DNA of 64,000 nt from Reyranella sp. (GCA_022844015.1 JALHMO010000006.1:1-64000); one strand, 5' to 3'; shown: positions 53,218 to 61,892, numbered from the stretch's first letter. Numbers and translations are program-made. Notes: generated by a model from the letters alone, not told the origin.

Positions 53218-54348
53218 CTAGTCGGCAGCCTTCGCAAGGAAGGGTTGCGGCTTGAACGGCAGGATCGTTGTCGCCCGTGCGGCAGGCAGTGGCAAGGGCG
53301 GCGTCTCCGCACCGAGAGCGCGGGCTGCATTCCACGCCCAGCGTGGATCGAGCAGGAAGGCGCGGGCGTGTGCAGTGCAATCGGCCTCGCCCGACGCGAT
53401 GATGCGCTCGGCCTGCTCCGGCTCGGTGATGATGCCGACGGCCCAGGTTTTGATGCCGACCTCCTTGCGGATGCGCGCGGCGAACGGAACGTGATAGCCG
53501 GGCGCGATCGGTATCTTCTGCGCTGGTGAGTTGCCGCCCGAGCTGATGTCGACGAAGTCGCAGCCCAGCGCCTGTAGCTGCCGCGCGGTCTCGACCGTGT
53601 CGTCGATCGTCAAGCCGCCTTCGACCCAGTCGGTGGCCGACAGGCGGATGCCCAGGGCCTTCTCGCGCGGCCAGACCCGGCGACAGGCCTCGAACACCTC
53701 CAGCGGAAAGCGCCGGCGCTTCTCCATCGTGCCGCCGTACTCGTCGGTCCGGTGATTGGTGAGCGGCGACAGGAACTGATGAAGGCAGTAGCCATGGGCG
53801 CCGTGCAGCTCGATCACGTCGAGGCCCAGCCGGGCGCTGCGCTCGACGGCCGAGACGAAGGCCAGCTTCACCCGCTTCAGGCCGACCGCGTCGAGCGCAA
53901 CCGGCACATGCCACTTCGCGTCGTACGGCAGCGCCGAGGCGGAAAAGGTCGTCCACGGCAGGTCCGGCGCGTCGGCCTGGGTGAGCGGGCCACCGCCCTT
54001 CCACGGGCGCTGCGCCGACGCCTTGCGGCCGGCATGGGCCAGCTGGATGGCGAGCTTCACATGCGGCATCCATGCGCGAACCCAGTCGACGACCGGCTTC
54101 AGGGCCGCTTCATTGTCGTCGCTGTAAAGGCCGAGACAGCCCTGCGTGATGCGCCCCTCGCGCTCGACATGGGTCGCCTCGAGGCACAGCAGCCCGGCAC
54201 CCGACATCGACATCATGCCGTAGTTCACCTGGTGCCACGGCTGGGCACTGCCATCGACCGCCGCGTATTGGCACATCGGCGAAACCACGATGCGATTGGG
54301 CAAGGTGACCCCGCCGATCTCGACGGGCGTGAACAAGTGGACGGTCAT
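53218..54348 (-). CDS. NADH:flavin oxidoreductase, Old Yellow Enzyme (YqjM/XenA class)
   Basis: A 376-residue FMN ene-reductase. Cys26 in VVSPMCQYAAVDG is the class II redox Cys that tunes the flavin, with the Tyr two residues on. QLAHAGRKAS, ELHGAHGYCLHQFLSPLTNH and RTDEYGG are fingerprint motifs, and GIRLSATDW and FVDISSGGNSPAQKI hold FMN contacts. An AGGAG lies 5 nt before the ATG at 54348. It reduces activated C=C bonds, for example in enals, maleimides or nitro compounds. A family D palindrome lies 42 bp upstream. Possibly co-transcribed with the receiver and kinase genes. Confidence 0.93.
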   Translation of the reverse strand: MTVHLFTPVEIGGVTLPNRIVVSPMCQYAAVDGSAQPWHQVNYGMMSMSGAGLLCLEATHVEREGRITQGCLGLYSDDNEAALKPVVDWVRAWMPHVKLAIQLAHAGRKASAQRPWKGGGPLTQADAPDLPWTTFSASALPYDAKWHVPVALDAVGLKRVKLAFVSAVERSARLGLDVIELHGAHGYCLHQFLSPLTNHRTDEYGGTMEKRRRFPLEVFEACRRVWPREKALGIRLSATDWVEGGLTIDDTVETARQLQALGCDFVDISSGGNSPAQKIPIAPGYHVPFAARIRKEVGIKTWAVGIITEPEQAERIIASGEADCTAHARAFLLDPRWAWNAARALGAETPPLPLPAARATTILPFKPQPFLAKAAD

Positions 54349-54390
54349 GAAACTCCTATGCAGAAGAATGGGCGAAGCCGTCGGACGCCT

Positions 54391-54465
54391 TGGGGGGGCG
54401 CCACTCCAGTGGCGCGATCCTTGTCGATGATACAAAAGACGCGCCACTGGCGTGGCGCGCCCCCA
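54391..54465. repeat. family D palindromic repeat, copy 3
   Basis: The left arm 54391-54415 (GGGCGCCACTCCAGTGGCGC core) and right arm 54441-54465 (GCGCCACTGGCGTGGCGCGC core) surround a 25-bp spacer. The spacer GATCCTTGTCGATGATACAA resembles the reverse complement of the copy 1 spacer. It lies between nudC and the Old Yellow Enzyme start. Confidence 0.85.
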
Positions 54466-54486
54466 ACAGTCCATTTACATCCGCCT

Positions 54487-55419
54487 CTACCCGCTGATCG
54501 ACGGGCCGGCCTCGTGGCCCAGCCACTCCTCGATCAGGCGGCGGGCGATCGAATCGCGGCGCGGCATGAAGAACGAGCCGTCCTTTGGCAGGTTCTCGGG
54601 GCGAAGCTGGTCGCGGCTGAGCCACAGCGCGCTCGCCAGCTCGTCCTCGTTGACGGTGAAGTCGAGCGACTCGGCCTCGGCATGAAATCCGATCATCACC
54701 GAGGCCGGGAACGGCCAGGGCTGGGAAGAGCGGTAGGTGACGTTCTTCACCCGTACCTTCACCTCCTCGTAGACCTCGCGCGCCACCGCATCCTCGAAGC
54801 TCTCGCCGGGCTCGACGAAGCCCGCCAGGGTCGAATGCATGCCGCGCGGAAACTGCTTGCCGCGTCCCAGCAGGCACTTGTCGCCGTGATGGACCAGCAT
54901 GATGACCGCCGGATCGGTGCGCGGGAAATGCTCGGCCTTGCAACTCTCGTTGGTGCACTGCCGGACATGGCCGCCGCGCGCGATCCTGGTGCTGGCCCCG
55001 CACACGCCGCAGTAGCGGTGGCGCCGATGCCAGTAGGTCATGCCGCGGGCGTAGGCGAGGATCGAGCCTTCGCGCGCGAACAGGAGCGCACCGACCTGGC
55101 GCAGGTCGACGAACTCGCCGAGGTCCTGCAGCGGCACCTCCTTGCCGGTCACGTCGACGGCGAAGTAGGGCGTACCCTCGACATAGCCCAGGAAGATATG
55201 GGTGTCGGCGGCATTGGCGATGGCGCGGCCCATCATGCCCTGGAGGAACACCGCCTCGGGATTGCCTCCGGACTTCACCAGGTTGCGTTCGGTGTCGATC
55301 GGCACGAAGCGGGCCGCACCGGACGAGGCGAGCTCGATCATCCGCTCATCGTTCTCGCGCTCGTGGCTGGCGCGATCGATCTCGGCGCTGGAATAGGGAT
55401 TTCTCGGTCTTTGCTGCAT
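54487..55419 (-). CDS. nudC: NAD(H) pyrophosphatase / RNA decapping Nudix hydrolase NudC
   Basis: A 310-residue Nudix enzyme cleaving NADH to NMNH and AMP and, in E. coli, removing NAD caps from RNA. The zinc ribbon is visible (YCGVCGASTRIARGGHVRQC then TNESC), followed by HFPRTDPAVIMLV. The Nudix box is GFVEPGESFEDAVAREVYEE, and SQPWPFPASVMIGFHAEA is the NudC-specific motif. The box ends EEVKV where the family has EExGV, so the last Gly is Lys; the metal-binding glutamates are retained. The ATG at 55419 is chosen over an upstream TTG. Confidence 0.92.
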   Translation of the reverse strand: MQQRPRNPYSSAEIDRASHERENDERMIELASSGAARFVPIDTERNLVKSGGNPEAVFLQGMMGRAIANAADTHIFLGYVEGTPYFAVDVTGKEVPLQDLGEFVDLRQVGALLFAREGSILAYARGMTYWHRRHRYCGVCGASTRIARGGHVRQCTNESCKAEHFPRTDPAVIMLVHHGDKCLLGRGKQFPRGMHSTLAGFVEPGESFEDAVAREVYEEVKVRVKNVTYRSSQPWPFPASVMIGFHAEAESLDFTVNEDELASALWLSRDQLRPENLPKDGSFFMPRRDSIARRLIEEWLGHEAGPSISG

Positions 55420-55500
55420 GGCGCCCGGACCGTGCCACAGGGGCGGCGCGGCTGCAATCGTGGGTGTTTCCGGCAAATTTGCCGCCTCGATCCAAAACTT

Positions 55501-55898
55501 CCGTCATCCCGAGCGGAGCGAAGCGTAGTCGAGGGACCTCTCTTCGCGATGCCTTCAAACGTCGATCTCTCCCGACAAATCTCGCCAGTCGGGATTGGCG
55601 CGATTAATCAGAGCAATCTTCTTGCAGCGCCGCCATCCCTTCAACTGCTTTTCGCGCGCTATGGCGTCCGGTGCCGTGTCGTGTGGTTCGAAAAATATGA
55701 GTCGGGTAATCCTGTACTTCGAAGTGAATGTCACTGTCCCGGCTTGGTGTTCGCCAAGACGACGAGCCAAGTCGGTTGTGACGCCGATGTAGAGCGCGCG
55801 ACCTGTCGCGCTGGACAAGATGTAGACGACTGGTTGCCGCATGCCAGCCCCGTCAAGAAGGATCCCTCGACTTCGCTTCGCTGCGCTCGGGATGACGG
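55501..55898. mobile_element. candidate element: GIY-YIG gene framed by family A inverted arms
   Basis: The left arm 55501-55545 starts CCGTCATCCCGAGCGGAGCG and runs into GTCGAGGGACCTCTCTT. The right arm 55857-55898 reads GAAGGATCCCTCGACTTCGC then TTCGCTGCGCTCGGGATGACGG. The arms are inverted copies of each other and of the ends of the four other family A repeats in the window, but here about 310 bp containing a GIY-YIG nuclease gene replace the short loop. The nuclease stop lies 10 bp inside the left arm and its start 15 bp inside the right arm, so the gene fits the space exactly. Confidence 0.7.
55555..55842 (-). CDS. small GIY-YIG endonuclease domain protein, 95 aa
   Basis: A minimal GIY-YIG domain with nothing attached. 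The first strand pair reads VVYILSS and ALYIGVT (Tyr7, and YIG at 18-20). The catalytic Arg is in DLARRLGEHQAG and the metal-binding Glu64 in DAIAREKQLKGW; NPDWRDL closes the fold, as in the UPF0213/YhbQ-like group. The ATG at 55842 is used; the open frame continues to 55911, but those residues are a translation of the repeat arm. All catalytic residues are intact. Members of this group occur widely next to repeats, but their biological role is not established to my knowledge. Confidence 0.9.
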   Translation of the reverse strand: MRQPVVYILSSATGRALYIGVTTDLARRLGEHQAGTVTFTSKYRITRLIFFEPHDTAPDAIAREKQLKGWRRCKKIALINRANPDWRDLSGEIDV

Positions 55899-55951
55899 GG
55901 AGTTTAGACACGCAATACAGGCGTAATTATGTCTTCCGATACAACCTCCAG

Positions 55952-58915
55952 TTACCTCAACGCCTCGGCCAGCACCTCGGCGACGTGGACTGCCTGTCGG
56001 TTGCTGCCGTCGGCGATCTGATGCCGGCACGACGTGCCGTCGGCCACGATCAGCGTGTCGTCGCCGGCCTTGCGCACCGCCGGCATCAAGGTCAGCTCCG
56101 CCATGGCAATTGACGTCTCGTAATGCTCGGCCTCGTAGCCGAAGCTCCCGGCCATCCCGCAGCAACTCGACTCGATGACGCTGACCGCCAGATCGGGTAC
56201 GAGGCTGAGCGCCTCCTGCACGGCGCTCATGGCGCCGAATGCCTTCTGATGGCAGTGACCATGCAGCAGGGCGGTCTTGAAGGGCAGTGCCCCGAGTTCC
56301 AGCGCCAGTCGGCCGGCCCTCTTCTCCCGCACCAGGAATTCCTCGAACAGGAAGGCATTGTCGGCGACGGCCTTCGCTTCCTCACCGAGACCGAACGCCA
56401 GAAATTCGTCGCGCAGGGTGAACAGGCACGACGGCTCGAGGCCGACGATCGGCACGCCCCTGGCCACGAATGGGTTCACTGCGTCGAGCAGGCGCCGCGC
56501 TTCGCCCTTCGCCTTGTCGACCTGGCCGGTCGCGAGCCAGGTGCGGCCGCAGCACAGCGCCGACGCCCCGAGAGTCGGCCAGGCGACGGCGACGCGATGT
56601 CCGGCCGCCGCGAGCACGCGACGCGCCGCATGCAGGATGTGCGGCTCGAAGTTGTTGGAGAAGGTGTCGGCGAAGATCACCACCGTGGCGTCGCGCTCGT
56701 CGACATCGGTCGTCGCGAGGAAGGTGTCGCGGCGCCACCTGGGCAGGCTGCGCTGCCTGGCGAAGCCCAGCCACGGCTTCACCAGCCCGCCAAGATTGAA
56801 CAGCCATGGCAGCCGCCGGGCCCACGGCGCAATCTCCGGCAGGCCGCCGATCAGCTTGTCGCGCAGGCTTAGCCCATGGCTCATGCGACGCGCCGACCGC
56901 ACTTCGATCTTCATGCGCGCCATGTCGACGCCGGTCGGGCAGTCGCGCTTGCAGCCCTTGCAGCTGACGCAGAGATCCATCGCCCGGGCGACCGCGTTCG
57001 ATCGCAGCGCCTCGGGCCCGAGCTGGCCGGAGAGCGCGAGCCGCAGGGTATTGGCACGGCCCCGCGTGAGGTGGATCTCGTCGCGCGTCACACGGAAGGA
57101 CGGGCACATCGTGCCGGCATCGAACTTCCGGCAATGGCCGTTGTTGTTGCACATCTCGGCGGCCTTGGCGAAGCCGCCGGTCGGGTCGCCGCCGCTGCCC
57201 GGATCGCCCAGCCCCTCGGTAGCGGGATCGTTCTCGACATTCCAGGCCGACCAGTCGAGCGCCGGCTGGTAGGCGACATTGGTATAGCCTGGCTTGAAGC
57301 GGAACAGCGCACGGTCGTCCATCCGTGTCGGCCGCACGATCTTGCCGGGATTGAGGATGCCTTGCGGATCGAACAGGTCCTTCACCGTCTCGAAGGCCCC
57401 GGTGAGCCGCGGCCCGAACTGCCACGCCACCCACTCCGACCGCACGAGACCATCGCCGTGCTCGCCCGAGAAGGCGCCCTTGTACTCGCGCACCAGGGCC
57501 GACGCTTCCTCGGCAATCGCACGCATCTTCGCGGCGCCGTCCTGGCGCATGTCGAGGATCGGCCGCACGTGCAGCGTGCCCACCGAGGCATGGGCGTACC
57601 AGGTACCGCGCGTGCCGTGCCTGGCGAAAACCTCGGTCAGGCGCTGCGTGTAGTCGGCGAGATGCTCGAGCGGCACGGCGCAATCCTCGATGAACGACAC
57701 CGGCTTCCCGTCGCCCTTCATCGACATCATGATGTTGAGGCCGGCCTTGCGGACTTCCCACAGCTCGGCCTGCGGTCGCGGCTCCGGCATCTCGACCACG
57801 CTGCCCGGCAGGCCGAGATCGCCCATCAGCTCGACCAGCCGCGCTAGGTCGCTCCACTGCGGCTCGCGTTCCTCGCCGGCGAACTCGACCAGCAGGATCG
57901 CTTCCGGTCGGCCGATCAGGGCGCGCTCGATGACCGGCCGGAAGGCCGGATTGGCACGCGCCAGCTCGATCATCGTGCGATCGACAAGCTCGACCGCCGC
58001 CGGCTTCAGCTTGACGATGTGCTGGGCGCTGTCCATCGCCTTGTAGAAGCTCGGGAAATTCACCACGCCCAGGGTTTTGTGCCTGGGCAGGGGCGCGAGC
58101 TTCAGGGTCAGGCGCTCGGTCACCGCCAGCGTGCCCTCGCTGCCGACCAGCAGGTGTGACAGATTCACCGAATTGTCGAGCGTGTAGGGCCGCTCCGACT
58201 GCGGGAAGAAGATGTCGAGGTTGTAGCCGCCCACCCGGCGCAGCACCTTCGGGTAATGGCGCTCGATCTCGGCCCGCTCCGCGAAGGCCAGCGCCGCCAC
58301 CTTGTCGGCGATGGTGCGTACCGCCGGCGGCATGTCCTCGGGACGCGCCGAACCGAAGCGGGCGCGCTCGCCGGTCGCCAGGATGGCGTCGATCGAGGCG
58401 ACGTTGTGCACCATGTTGCCGTAGCGGATCGAGCGGCTGCCGCACGAGTTGTTGCCGGCCATGCCGCCCAGCGTGCATTGCGCCGAGGTCGAGACGTCGA
58501 CCGGGTACCACAGCCCGTGCGGCTTCAGCCAGGCGTTGAGCTGGTCGAGCACGACGCCCGGTTGCACTGTCACCTCGGCGCGATTCTTGTCGAAGCCGAC
58601 AACCTCGCGCAGGTGCTTCGAGACGTCGACCACCAGCGCCTTGCCGACCGTCTGGCCGCACTGAGAGGTGCCGGCGCCGCGCGGCACGATGGCCGCTCCG
58701 GCATCGCGCGCGACGTCGACGACGAGACCGAGATCGGTCTCGTCGCGCGGCAGCACGACGCCCACCGGCTCGACCTGATAGATCGAGGCGTCGGTCGAAT
58801 AGCGCCCGCGCGAGGCCTTGTCGAAAAGGACCTCGCCCTTGAGCGTGCGGCGCAGGGTTTGCTCGAGCGTTGTCAGTCCAGCTTCACTCCGGCCGCGGTC
58901 ACGACCTTCTGCCAT
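55952..58915 (-). CDS. FAD-linked and Fe-S dehydrogenase (D-lactate/2-hydroxyacid dehydrogenase-like, about 987 aa)
   Basis: The N-terminal PCMH FAD domain has VVLPRDETDLGLVVDVARDA, IVPRGAGTSQCGQTVG and GNNSCGSRSIRYGNMVHNV. The FAD-oxidase C domain follows (GAFSGEHGDGLVRSEW, FDPQGILNPGKIV). A ferredoxin-like section has CNNNGHCRK, GTMCPSF and CVSCKGCKRDCPTG. The C-terminus carries two CCG-type cysteine clusters (ALCCGRTW, EPSCLFTLR, GHCHQKAFG, SSCCGMAGSFG). This is the Dld/YdiJ-like fusion that oxidises a 2-hydroxyacid to the quinone pool. Start unclear: the ATG at 58915 overlaps the Bug gene by 43 bp; a CTG at 58876 would give a CTGA overlap. Confidence 0.88.
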   Translation of the reverse strand: MAEGRDRGRSEAGLTTLEQTLRRTLKGEVLFDKASRGRYSTDASIYQVEPVGVVLPRDETDLGLVVDVARDAGAAIVPRGAGTSQCGQTVGKALVVDVSKHLREVVGFDKNRAEVTVQPGVVLDQLNAWLKPHGLWYPVDVSTSAQCTLGGMAGNNSCGSRSIRYGNMVHNVASIDAILATGERARFGSARPEDMPPAVRTIADKVAALAFAERAEIERHYPKVLRRVGGYNLDIFFPQSERPYTLDNSVNLSHLLVGSEGTLAVTERLTLKLAPLPRHKTLGVVNFPSFYKAMDSAQHIVKLKPAAVELVDRTMIELARANPAFRPVIERALIGRPEAILLVEFAGEEREPQWSDLARLVELMGDLGLPGSVVEMPEPRPQAELWEVRKAGLNIMMSMKGDGKPVSFIEDCAVPLEHLADYTQRLTEVFARHGTRGTWYAHASVGTLHVRPILDMRQDGAAKMRAIAEEASALVREYKGAFSGEHGDGLVRSEWVAWQFGPRLTGAFETVKDLFDPQGILNPGKIVRPTRMDDRALFRFKPGYTNVAYQPALDWSAWNVENDPATEGLGDPGSGGDPTGGFAKAAEMCNNNGHCRKFDAGTMCPSFRVTRDEIHLTRGRANTLRLALSGQLGPEALRSNAVARAMDLCVSCKGCKRDCPTGVDMARMKIEVRSARRMSHGLSLRDKLIGGLPEIAPWARRLPWLFNLGGLVKPWLGFARQRSLPRWRRDTFLATTDVDERDATVVIFADTFSNNFEPHILHAARRVLAAAGHRVAVAWPTLGASALCCGRTWLATGQVDKAKGEARRLLDAVNPFVARGVPIVGLEPSCLFTLRDEFLAFGLGEEAKAVADNAFLFEEFLVREKRAGRLALELGALPFKTALLHGHCHQKAFGAMSAVQEALSLVPDLAVSVIESSCCGMAGSFGYEAEHYETSIAMAELTLMPAVRKAGDDTLIVADGTSCRHQIADGSNRQAVHVAEVLAEALR

Positions 58916-59865
58916 TTCTCGATCTCGCTGCGGATGCGCTTGGCGAATTCCGCCGGCGTCTCCCCGCCAACTTGAGCCGTCTGATCCTTCCAGATCGCCT
59001 GCAGCCTGGGCGCCGCCAGAGCCTTCACGACCTCGGCATGCATGCGATCGACGATCGGCTGCGGCGTGCCCTTGATCGCCCACAGGCCGTACCAGGTCGA
59101 CACGATCCAGCTGGGTACGCCAATCTCGGCCGAGGTCGGTATATTGGGGAACTCGGACTGGCGGTTGGGCGTCGCCACCGCGAGGCCGAGCAACTTGCCG
59201 GCGCGGATCTGCGAGGCCGAGGTGCCCATGCCGTCGAACATCATGTCGGCGTTGCCGGCCAGCAGGTCCTGCATCGCCGGGCCGGCACCGCGATAGGGCA
59301 CGTGGGTGATGTCGGTCTTGGTCTCGAGCTTGAACAGCTCGCCCGCCAGATGATGCGCCGTGCCGGCGCCGGGCGAGGCATAGTTCACCTTGCCGGGATT
59401 GGCCCGCACGTAGGCGAGGAACTCTGCCGCCGTCTTGACCGGCACGCGCGACGGATTGATCGAGATTACCTGCGGCACCAGCGCGATCATGGTGATCGGC
59501 ACGAAGCTCTTCTCGAGATCGTAGTCGAGCGTCTTGTAGATGCTGGGCGCAATCGTGTGATGCACGGCACCGACGAAGAACACCGAGCCATCGGGCTTCA
59601 TCTTGGCGGCCTGCGAGGCGCCCACGGTACCGCCGGCGCCACCCTTGTTGTCGATGATGATCTGGCAACCGAGCTGCTCGCCGACCTGCGCCGCCAGCGG
59701 GCGGGCAAAGACGTCCGTGCCGCCGCCGGCCGGAAACGGGTTGATCCAGGTGATGGTGGGCGGCGGCCAGCCCTGTTGCGCGCGCGCCACCAGGGGCGCC
59801 GCCAGCGAAGCGGCGACACCCAACCCAAGCGCCCTGCGACGCGAAACGATGACCTTCGACGACAT
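58873..59865 (-). CDS. tripartite tricarboxylate transporter substrate-binding protein (Bug/TctC family)
   Basis: A 330-residue periplasmic protein with an Arg-rich signal (VSRRRALGLGVAASLAAPLV then ARAQ). Bug marks are ITWINPFPAGGGTDVFARPL, IIIDNKGGAGGTVGASQAAK, YASPGAGTAHHLAGELFK and QPIVDRMHAEVVKALAAP. GGAGGAG lies 7 nt before the ATG at 59865. Its 3' end overlaps the dehydrogenase gene, suggesting that it delivers the hydroxy- or dicarboxylic acid oxidised there. The GntR gene is 5 bp upstream of the start. Confidence 0.9.
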   Translation of the reverse strand: MSSKVIVSRRRALGLGVAASLAAPLVARAQQGWPPPTITWINPFPAGGGTDVFARPLAAQVGEQLGCQIIIDNKGGAGGTVGASQAAKMKPDGSVFFVGAVHHTIAPSIYKTLDYDLEKSFVPITMIALVPQVISINPSRVPVKTAAEFLAYVRANPGKVNYASPGAGTAHHLAGELFKLETKTDITHVPYRGAGPAMQDLLAGNADMMFDGMGTSASQIRAGKLLGLAVATPNRQSEFPNIPTSAEIGVPSWIVSTWYGLWAIKGTPQPIVDRMHAEVVKALAAPRLQAIWKDQTAQVGGETPAEFAKRIRSEIEKWQKVVTAAGVKLD

Positions 59866-59870
59866 CAAAC

Positions 59871-60548
59871 TCACTCCTCCCCGCCCGGCCTGTTCATGCT
59901 TTCCAGGACGACCTGAAGCTTCGCCTGGAGGTGCCGGACGAGCAGGTCACGTAGCGCGCTGCCATCGCGCGCGGCAAGAGCCGCGAGCATGGACCGATGC
60001 TCGGCGACGGCCCTGTCCCATTTGTCGTGGTTGAGGTTCGAGCGGAAGCGCAGCGCATGAAGGCGGACGTTGAGCGTCTGCTGCATCTGGGTGAGCACCG
60101 GATTTGCAGCGATCGCGCTGATTCGATCGTGGATGGCACGATTGGCCCGATAGTAGGCCGGCAGGTCAGCCCGCGCGTGTGCAGCCTCCATGTCCGATTG
60201 CCGGGCGCGCAGAGCGTCGAGATCGCTTTCGGTCGCGTTCCGGGCCGCCAGTTCCCCGGCAAGTCCCTCCAGCCCCGCCATGACCTCGAAGGCATGGCGC
60301 ACGTCGTCGGACGATAGCGCCACCACCTGGACGCCACGATTGGGCAATTGATTCAGCAACCCGTCGGCCGCCAGCATGCGGAAGGCCTCGCGCAGCGGCG
60401 TGCGCGACACGCCGAGCTGCTCGCTGAGCTCGCGCTCGTTGAGCCGTGTCCCGGGAGCCAGCACGCCCTCGATGATCAGCGTCCGCAGCCGGTCGGCCGC
60501 CGCCTGCGGCAGGCTCGAGCGCGCGATCGAGATGCTTGATCCGTCCAT
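59871..60548 (-). CDS. GntR family (FCD/FadR-type) transcriptional regulator
   Basis: A 225-residue repressor-like protein. The N-terminal winged helix is LIIEGVLAPGTRLNERELSE followed by QLGVSRTPLREAFRMLAADG. The all-helical FCD sensor has FEVMAGLEGLAGELAARNAT, with metal/ligand residues Asp/His in YRANRAIHDRI and AVAEHRSMLAAL. It is divergent from the aminotransferase gene and leads the Bug/dehydrogenase operon. The palindrome at 60570-60589 between the two promoters is its probable operator, giving joint control of both directions. Confidence 0.9.
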   Translation of the reverse strand: MDGSSISIARSSLPQAAADRLRTLIIEGVLAPGTRLNERELSEQLGVSRTPLREAFRMLAADGLLNQLPNRGVQVVALSSDDVRHAFEVMAGLEGLAGELAARNATESDLDALRARQSDMEAAHARADLPAYYRANRAIHDRISAIAANPVLTQMQQTLNVRLHALRFRSNLNHDKWDRAVAEHRSMLAALAARDGSALRDLLVRHLQAKLQVVLESMNRPGGEE

Positions 60549-60569
60549 GAGACCTCTGGACTCAGTTTG

Positions 60570-60589
60570 GCATGTTGTATACAAAATGC
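60570..60589. promoter_or_regulatory. candidate GntR operator
   Basis: GCATGTTGTATACAAAATGC is a 20-bp imperfect palindrome whose centre TTGTATACAA is perfect. FCD-type GntR regulators typically bind T-GTATAC-A-like palindromes. It lies 21 bp upstream of the GntR gene and 25 bp upstream of the aminotransferase ATG. Confidence 0.7.
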
Positions 60590-60614
60590 AAGTCCAAGTG
60601 AGGGAGTGCTCACC

Positions 60615-61811
60615 ATGCGCCTGAATTCTCATCCCAGCGGCCGTCACTTCCTGCAGATTCCAGGGCCTACCAATGTTCCCGACCGCATCCTGCGGGCGAT
60701 GGACTATCCGACCATCGATCACCGCGGACCGGAGTTCAATGCGCTGGCCAAGAAGGTGCTGCGCAGCGTTCGACAGGTCTTCCAGACCCGGCAGCCGGTC
60801 ATCGTCTTTCCGGCGTCTGGCACGGGCGCCTGGGAAGCGGCGCTGGTCAACACCCTGTCGGCCGGCGACCTCGTGCTGATGTGGGAGACCGGTCACTTCG
60901 CCTCGCTGTGGAAGCGCATGGCCGACCGCCTTGGTCTCAAGTCGGAGTTCATGGGCGGCGACTGGCGCAAGCCTGCCGACCCGGCCGCGATCGAGGCTCG
61001 CCTGCGCAACGATCCCGAGCACGCGATCAAGGCGGTTTGCATCGTCCACAACGAGACCTCGACCGGCGTGGTGAGCGACATCTCCGCGGTGCGCCGGGCC
61101 ATCGACGCGGCGCGCCACCCTGCCCTGCTGCTGGTCGACACCATCTCGTCGCTGGGCTCGATCGACTATCGTCACGACGCGTGGGGCGTCGACGTGACCG
61201 TCGCCGGCTCGCAGAAAGGCCTCATGCTGCCGCCCGGTCTCTCCTTCAACGCAGTGAGCGAGAAGGCGGTCGCCGTCTCGAAGAGCTCGACGCTGCCCAA
61301 GTCGTTCTGGGGCTGGGAGGAGATGCTGACGGCCAACGCCAACGGCTGGTTCCCCTACACACCCGCCACCAACCTGATCTACGGCCTCAGCGAAGCCTGC
61401 GACATGCTGCTCGAGGAAGGCCTCGACGCGGTGTTCGCCCGCCATGCGCGCCATGCCGAGGCGGCGCGCATCGCGGTGACAGGCTGGGACCTCGAGATCC
61501 TGTGCAGCGATCCCAAGGCCTACTCGGGATCCCTGACGGCGATCGTCATGCCGGACGGCCATGACGCCGACGCCTTCCGCAAGGTCGCGCTGGAGAACTT
61601 CAACCTGTCGCTCGGACAGGGCCTCAGCAAGGTCGCGGGCAAGGTCTTCCGCATCGGCCATCTCGGCGACTTCAACGACCTGATGCTGCTCGCCACCCTG
61701 TCGGGTGTCGAGATGGCGCTGGGCCTGGCGAAGGTCCCGCACAAGGCGGGGGGAGCCCACGCGGCCCTTACCTACCTGCGCGACACGGCGCCGGGAGCGC
61801 GGCAGGTGTAG
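60615..61811 (+). CDS. class V aminotransferase (serine-/alanine-glyoxylate aminotransferase family)
   Basis: A 398-residue PLP enzyme of the AGXT/SgaA family. The N-terminus has QIPGPTNVPDRILRAMDYPT and IDHRGPEF. FPASGTGAWEAALVN binds the phosphate, ALLLVDTISSLGSIDYRHDA the PLP ring, and Lys201 in VAGSQKGLMLPPGL is the Schiff-base Lys. IGHLGDFND at the C-terminus is an SgaA hallmark. The family moves the amino group of serine or alanine to glyoxylate. The ATG at 60615 gives the expected N-terminus. Control by the divergent GntR protein is likely. Confidence 0.92.
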   Translation: MRLNSHPSGRHFLQIPGPTNVPDRILRAMDYPTIDHRGPEFNALAKKVLRSVRQVFQTRQPVIVFPASGTGAWEAALVNTLSAGDLVLMWETGHFASLWKRMADRLGLKSEFMGGDWRKPADPAAIEARLRNDPEHAIKAVCIVHNETSTGVVSDISAVRRAIDAARHPALLLVDTISSLGSIDYRHDAWGVDVTVAGSQKGLMLPPGLSFNAVSEKAVAVSKSSTLPKSFWGWEEMLTANANGWFPYTPATNLIYGLSEACDMLLEEGLDAVFARHARHAEAARIAVTGWDLEILCSDPKAYSGSLTAIVMPDGHDADAFRKVALENFNLSLGQGLSKVAGKVFRIGHLGDFNDLMLLATLSGVEMALGLAKVPHKAGGAHAALTYLRDTAPGARQV

Positions 61812-61892
61812 GTAACGCTTCCGCGGAGCATTGATTGTCTCCAAGCTTCTCGAGCACGCGTGCCGTCAATCCGTCCGTGTCTCGACACGAAC

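Noticed and set aside
55952-59668. 1238-codon continuous frame suggesting a fusion upstream of the FAD/Fe-S dehydrogenase
   Set aside because: The first 250 codons are an out-of-frame reading of the Bug gene; that gene has its own signal peptide, ribosome-binding site and stop, so there is no fusion.
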